The notes under the pieces are model-generated. The model ran no database searches. It was not told the DNA's origin and saw nothing but the letters and a program-made list of their open reading frames with translations. A DNA stretch of 64,000 nt from Allobranchiibius sp. CTAmp26 (GTDB taxonomy: Bacteria > Actinomycetota > Actinomycetes > Actinomycetales > Dermatophilaceae): contig NZ_JAGEKR010000015.1 in the NCBI RefSeq assembly GCF_017565405.1, positions 1 to 64,000 on the forward strand, written 5' to 3'. The position numbers and the translations under genes were made by a program. Positions 60,659-64,000 of the stretch are shown in pieces. Every line of letters starts with the position of its first letter. Positions within the stretch are counted from its first letter, which is position 1.

Positions 60659-61633
60659 ATGCACATAACTGCTCTCGCTGGGGGCGTAGGAGGCGCACGA
60701 TTTTTGCGCGGCCTGCTGCACCACCTGCAGACCCGTCCGGGTGGCCCGCACAAGGTCACGGTGATCGCCAACACCGGCGATGACATCACCCTCTTCGGAC
60801 TGCGCGTCTGCCCGGACGTCGACACCCTGCTCTACACCCTGGGCGGTGGGGTCCACGAGGGCCAGGGCTGGGGCCGCGCCGACGAGACGCACGCGGTGCA
60901 GGGCGAGCTCGCGGCGTACGGAGCGTCGCCGCAGTGGTTCGGTCTCGGTGACCGCGACTTCGGCACGCACATCGTGCGCAGTCAGTGGCTCGGTCAGGGG
61001 CACACCCTGAGCGAGGTCGTCGGGCGTCTCGCGACCCGTTGGGGACTGCCCGACCAGGGCGTGGAGCTGCTGCCGATGACCGACACACCGGTCGAGACCC
61101 ACGTCGTGATCGACGACGAGGACGGGCAGCGCGCCGTGCACTTCCAGGAGTGGTGGGTGCGGATGCAGGCCGCGGTGCCCGCGCAGCGGTTCGTGGTGGC
61201 CGGACTGGACCGCGCGACGCCCGCACCGGGCGTGCTCGACGCGATCCGGCAGGCCGACGTGGTGCTGCTGCCGCCGAGCAACCCCGTCGTCTCGATCGGC
61301 ATCATCCTGTCGGTGCCCGGCGTCCGGGATGCGCTGCGGGGCACGGGAGCTCCCGTGGTCGGCGTCTCGCCCCTCGTCGGTGGAGCACCCGTGCGCGGGC
61401 ACGCGGACGCCTGCCTCGCCGCGCTCGACGTGCCGGTCACGCCCGTCGGTGTCGCCGGTCTCTATGCCGACTTCCTGTCCGGATGGCTCGTCGACGAGGG
61501 CGACGCGGCCGCGCGGTACGACACCCGGCTGCAGGTACGCGCCGTACCCCTGCTGATGACCTCGGTCGAGGCGGCGGGCGCGATGGCCGGGGCCGCCCTC
61601 GACCTGGCGGCCGAGCTGCCCCGACGGGACTGA
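60659..61633 (+). CDS. fbiA: F420 biosynthesis transferase FbiA/CofD
   Basis: FbiA transfers the phosphoenolpyruvyl or lactyl phosphate moiety from the activated guanylyl donor to the deazaflavin Fo, making (dehydro-)F420-0. The 324-residue length and the motifs ITALAGGVGGARFLRGLL, VIANTGDDITLFGLRVCPDVDT and GGAPVRGHADACLAAL match CofD. The ATG at 60659 begins the family motif after an AGGTGATG sequence. Earlier ATGs at 60644-60647 are possible. It lies 4 bp before fbiB and diverges from whiB2 as in mycobacteria (Rv3261). fbiC (Fo synthase) and fbiD are not in the window. Confidence 0.95.
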   Translation: MHITALAGGVGGARFLRGLLHHLQTRPGGPHKVTVIANTGDDITLFGLRVCPDVDTLLYTLGGGVHEGQGWGRADETHAVQGELAAYGASPQWFGLGDRDFGTHIVRSQWLGQGHTLSEVVGRLATRWGLPDQGVELLPMTDTPVETHVVIDDEDGQRAVHFQEWWVRMQAAVPAQRFVVAGLDRATPAPGVLDAIRQADVVLLPPSNPVVSIGIILSVPGVRDALRGTGAPVVGVSPLVGGAPVRGHADACLAALDVPVTPVGVAGLYADFLSGWLVDEGDAAARYDTRLQVRAVPLLMTSVEAAGAMAGAALDLAAELPRRD

Positions 61634-61636
61634 GGG

Positions 61637-62716
61637 GTGGCCACCGCTGAGCTGCGGGTCACCCCGCTGGCGGGCCTGCCGGAGATCACGGCCGGTGACG
61701 ACCTCGCCACCGTGATCGCGGCCGGTCTGACGGCCGCGGACCTCGCGCTGCAGGACGGCGACATCCTCGTCGTGACCAGCAAGATCGTCTCCAAGTCCCT
61801 CGGCCTCTATGCCGATCCGACCGACCGCGAGTCCCTGGTGCTCGCGCAGTCGTCGTCGGTGGTGGCCGAACGTCGCACGCCTGACGCGATCACCCGGGTC
61901 GTCGCGGCACGCAGCGGCCCGGTCATGGCCGGCGCCGGCATCGACGCCTCCAACGCCTCCGACACGCAGGACGAGCGGCTGCTGCTGCTCCCCCGCGACC
62001 CGGACGGGGCCGCGCGCGACCTGCACGAGCGGCTGGCGGCACTGGTACCGACGAGGTTCGCTCTGGTGCTCAGCGACACCTCCGGCCGCGCGTGGCGCGC
62101 CGGCCTCACGGACTTCGCGCTCGGCTGCAGCGGGCTGGCCGCCCTGGAGGATCTGCGCGGCCACGCCGACACCCACGGCCGCGATCTCGCGGTGACGGTG
62201 CGCAACCTCGCGGACGAGATCGCGTCCGCAGCCGACCTGGTCAAGGGCAAGCTGGACCGGGTGCCGGTGGCGATCGTGCGCGGGCTCGACCATCTGGTGC
62301 AGGCACCTCAGGACGGCATCCCGGCTCGGGACCTGGTGCGCTCCGGGCCCGGCGACTGGTTCGCGCTCGGCCGTGCCGAGGCGGTCCGCGACGCACTCGG
62401 CGTACCCGCGGGGAGCGATCTCTCCCGGCAGCTGGGCATCGAGTCGGTCCTGCCCGAGCCGCTGGTCGACCGCGTCGCCCGCGCCGTGCGGGTGGCACTG
62501 AGCGCCGACGACGAGGTGGGCGTGGACCTCGACGCCTCCGGCGAGTCCGTCACGCTGACCGCGGGCGATCTGCTGGCCCTCGGCCGGGTGTGGGCCCGGA
62601 TGGAGGTCGCACTGGCCGGTGAACGGCTCGGCTGCGAAGGGTCGCCCGCGGACCTGGTCGTCACGCTGCGGGTGCGCGAGCGGTCGGCCTCTACGGCAGG
62701 TGGGTCGGCAGGGTGA
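61637..62716 (+). CDS. fbiB: F420:glutamyl ligase FbiB/CofE type without nitroreductase domain
   Basis: The N-terminal domain (about 1-245) is a CofE ligase that adds glutamates to F420-0: DILVVTSKIVSKSLGLYAD, GPVMAGAGIDASNASDTQ and LVLSDTSGRAWRAGLTDFA. Mycobacterial FbiB, about 448 residues, also has a C-terminal FMN nitroreductase domain that reduces dehydro-F420-0. Here only about 110 residues follow (from RAEAVRDALGVPAG), without the FMN fold, giving 359 in total. Reduction must then be done by another enzyme or the residual domain has a different role. Start is the GTG at 61637. The 3' end overlaps the AlkA-like gene on the other strand by 26 bp. Confidence 0.9.
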   Translation: MATAELRVTPLAGLPEITAGDDLATVIAAGLTAADLALQDGDILVVTSKIVSKSLGLYADPTDRESLVLAQSSSVVAERRTPDAITRVVAARSGPVMAGAGIDASNASDTQDERLLLLPRDPDGAARDLHERLAALVPTRFALVLSDTSGRAWRAGLTDFALGCSGLAALEDLRGHADTHGRDLAVTVRNLADEIASAADLVKGKLDRVPVAIVRGLDHLVQAPQDGIPARDLVRSGPGDWFALGRAEAVRDALGVPAGSDLSRQLGIESVLPEPLVDRVARAVRVALSADDEVGVDLDASGESVTLTAGDLLALGRVWARMEVALAGERLGCEGSPADLVVTLRVRERSASTAGGSAG

Positions 62717-63617
62717 TCCGCGCTCCGCGACGCGGCTTGGTGAGGCCCCCGGCCGTGACGAGGTACTGCACCCGGTAACGGTGCCCGACGTACGGCACGA
62801 GCAACCGTTCCAACTGCACGTCGTCGACAGCGTCCCCCGTGAGCGCCCAGCCGATGTCCGCGGCCACGTGGTAGTCGCCGAAGCTGACCGCGTCGGCGTC
62901 GCCCAGGGCCCGCTGCACCGTCTCGGCGACCGTCCACACCCCCACTCCGGGGATCGACCCCAGACGCCGCCAGGCGGTCTGCAGCGGCAGCCGCTCCAGC
63001 TCCTCCAGCCGGTGCGCCACCTGCAGCACCCGCATCACGGTGTCGGCGCGCTGGGCGTCGACGCCGGCGCGCAGCCACTCCCAGGACGGGATCCGGCGCC
63101 AGCCCGCGACGTCGGGCGGGCACATCAGGCCCAGGTCCGCGCCGGGGCCGGGTGCGGGGCTGCCGTAGCGGCGTACCAGCGTCCGGTACGCCGCGAACGC
63201 CTGCTTACCGGTCACCCGCTGCTCGATGATCGCGGGCACCAACGCCTCGAGCACGAGGCCCGTGCGGCCGACCCGCCAGTGCTGCAGCCGTTTCGCGGCA
63301 TCACGCAGCTCGTCGTGGTGCACCTCGAAGGTGCTGACGTCGTCGCCGTCGCCCAGCCAGGCGGGCAGCGCAGCCGCACACCAGGCGGCGCCGGGCCCCC
63401 AGGCCTGCAGAAGTGCCCGATGGGCTCGCTCGCCGTCGGCCTCGCGCCACACCCGCACCGTCGCCGGCCCATCGGGGGTGAGCAGACCGCGCCAGAGAGC
63501 ACCGTCGTGCACCCGCCAGGTGGGATCGCCCGCGCCGCGGCGCAGCGGGCCGAGGATCGCCCGGATCGGCACCGGCCGGCCGGGCTCCCACGTGGCGGTC
63601 TGGGGCCCCGGACTCAC
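62691..63617 (-). CDS. AlkA-like DNA-3-methyladenine glycosylase (HhH-GPD)
   Basis: The 308-residue protein has the HhH-GPD core. RTGLVLEALVPAIIEQRVTG lies before the hairpin, LGSIPGVGVWTVAETVQRALGD is the helix-hairpin-helix with its lysine-free GVG turn, and the catalytic aspartate follows in DADAVSFGDYHVAADIGW. AlkA-like enzymes flip out and excise 3-methyladenine and related bases. The N-terminal region (about 1-100) forms the TATA-like fold of the family. The start GTG at 63617 overlaps the stop of the preceding methyltransferase (GTGA). Together with the AlkX-like enzyme at 34.5 kb the window covers simple and bulky alkyl lesions. Confidence 0.88.
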   Translation of the reverse strand: MSPGPQTATWEPGRPVPIRAILGPLRRGAGDPTWRVHDGALWRGLLTPDGPATVRVWREADGERAHRALLQAWGPGAAWCAAALPAWLGDGDDVSTFEVHHDELRDAAKRLQHWRVGRTGLVLEALVPAIIEQRVTGKQAFAAYRTLVRRYGSPAPGPGADLGLMCPPDVAGWRRIPSWEWLRAGVDAQRADTVMRVLQVAHRLEELERLPLQTAWRRLGSIPGVGVWTVAETVQRALGDADAVSFGDYHVAADIGWALTGDAVDDVQLERLLVPYVGHRYRVQYLVTAGGLTKPRRGARITLPTHLP

Positions 63618-64000
63618 CTGCGTCGGAAGGCCAGCAGCGCCAGACCGAAGGTGTCGCTCTCATCGATGCGCGCCACCTGGCGGGCGCGGGCGCCCTCGTG
63701 CAGGTCGAGGTCGCCGAGCAGCGACAGGCCCTGCTCGTCGGCACGGGCGACCAGGGAGCGCAGGTCGGCGACCGACAGGGCGCCCACGTCGGACGGGCCG
63801 AGCCGCACGGTGATCGCGACGACCCCGCCGCGGCGCAGCGCGCCGGCCGCGCGCGCGAGGTCGGCGTCGACCGTCTCGGCGACGCTGGAGTGGGGGTGCA
63901 GCCGCGCGACCAGGTCGACCGACTGCGGATCGATCGTGGTCCCCACGACCTCCGGGCGCATGACGTCGACGTGGACGGGCTCGAACCCGGCCGTGACCGC
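63614..64000 (-). CDS. SAM-dependent methyltransferase, C-terminal part (5' end beyond the window)
   Basis: The frame is open to the right edge of the window. The 128 visible residues include GTTIDPQSVDLVARLHPHSS, then DLARAAGALRRGGVVAITVRLG and a C-terminal LLGDLDLHEGARARQVARI. This is the second half of a class I methyltransferase fold, with motif LRRGGVV corresponding to the usual LRPGG turn. An internal ATG at 63961 is not the likely start, because the frame continues with sensible residues (AVTAGFEPVHVDV). The substrate is unknown. It overlaps the AlkA-like gene by 4 bp, so the two are coupled. The catalytic SAM-binding motif I would lie outside the window. Confidence 0.65.
   Translation of the reverse strand, partial: AVTAGFEPVHVDVMRPEVVGTTIDPQSVDLVARLHPHSSVAETVDADLARAAGALRRGGVVAITVRLGPSDVGALSVADLRSLVARADEQGLSLLGDLDLHEGARARQVARIDESDTFGLALLAFRRR

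Overview
The window is a high-GC actinobacterial chromosome segment. Evidence for this includes WhiB-type Fe-S regulators, mycothione reductase, the MtrA-MtrB-LpqB system, coenzyme F420 genes, a tmRNA whose tag ends in ALAA, several apparently leaderless genes and frequent GTG starts. Gene order from about 14.0 kb to the end follows the Mycobacterium tuberculosis Rv3219-Rv3262 block: whiB1, pdtaS, Rv3235-like, secA, hpf, comF, lpqB, mtrB, mtrA, sahH, SIS protein, manB, DUF3499, Rv3259-like, whiB2, fbiA, fbiB. Many non-mycobacterial genes are interleaved and tmk is absent from its usual place. A member of the Micrococcales (Dermacoccaceae or Intrasporangiaceae type) is my best guess, but that is inference. 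I see no transposase, integrase, phage gene, CRISPR array, rRNA or tRNA. This looks like core chromosome with ordinary intergenic spacing.

Layout. 0-3.3 kb: start of a DEAD-box helicase with a basic repetitive N-terminus, a small membrane protein with a TetR regulator behind a twin operator, and malic enzyme. 3.3-3.75 kb: ssrA (tmRNA), flanked by a perfect 19-bp inverted repeat. 3.8-9.1 kb: tmsB-tmsA (10-methyl branched fatty acid synthesis), divergent from a TetR regulator and a DHA2-type exporter. 9.2-13.8 kb: pyruvate carboxylase, an overlapping lipoprotein and a small membrane protein. 14-23.5 kb: whiB1/pdtaS, the very large NAD-glutamate dehydrogenase, two small conserved genes and P5C dehydrogenase; the last two enzymes complete proline/glutamate oxidation. 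23.5-29.7 kb: a WS/DGAT-like acyltransferase with an altered catalytic motif, a CpaE-like/SAF-domain pair, a BldC-like HTH gene, a small unknown, and a LysM/Rv3235-like pair behind three direct repeats spaced exactly 20 bp apart. 29.7-44.6 kb: secA, a triple-GNAT protein, a NATD1-like protein, an AlkX/YcaQ glycosylase, an atypical LuxR regulator, hpf, comF, lpqB-mtrB-mtrA, an OsmC peroxidase and sahH. 44.8-50.9 kb: a DUF222-HNH protein fused in frame to an acidic protein, an F420-dependent oxidoreductase, a phosphoesterase, a cation efflux protein, mycothione reductase and tryptophan dioxygenase. 50.9-64 kb: SIS protein, Trm112-like protein, manB, DUF3499, an Rv3259-like protein, a nucleotide-sugar-epimerase-like SDR, DUF5719, a giant membrane glycosyltransferase, whiB2, fbiA, a truncated-type fbiB, an AlkA-like glycosylase and a partial methyltransferase.

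The genes fall into linked themes: anaplerosis and amino-acid oxidation (malic enzyme, Pyc, GDH, P5CDH); envelope and lipid chemistry (TmsAB, WS/DGAT, SecA, LpqB/MtrAB, ManB, DUF5719/GT2); redox buffering (mycothione reductase, OsmC, F420 genes and a Ddn-like enzyme); and DNA-alkylation repair (AlkX/YcaQ, AlkA-like). The most noteworthy non-coding structures are the tmRNA leader-trailer complementarity, the 20-bp-pitch repeats before the LysM gene, and a 20-bp palindrome on the whiB2 promoter.
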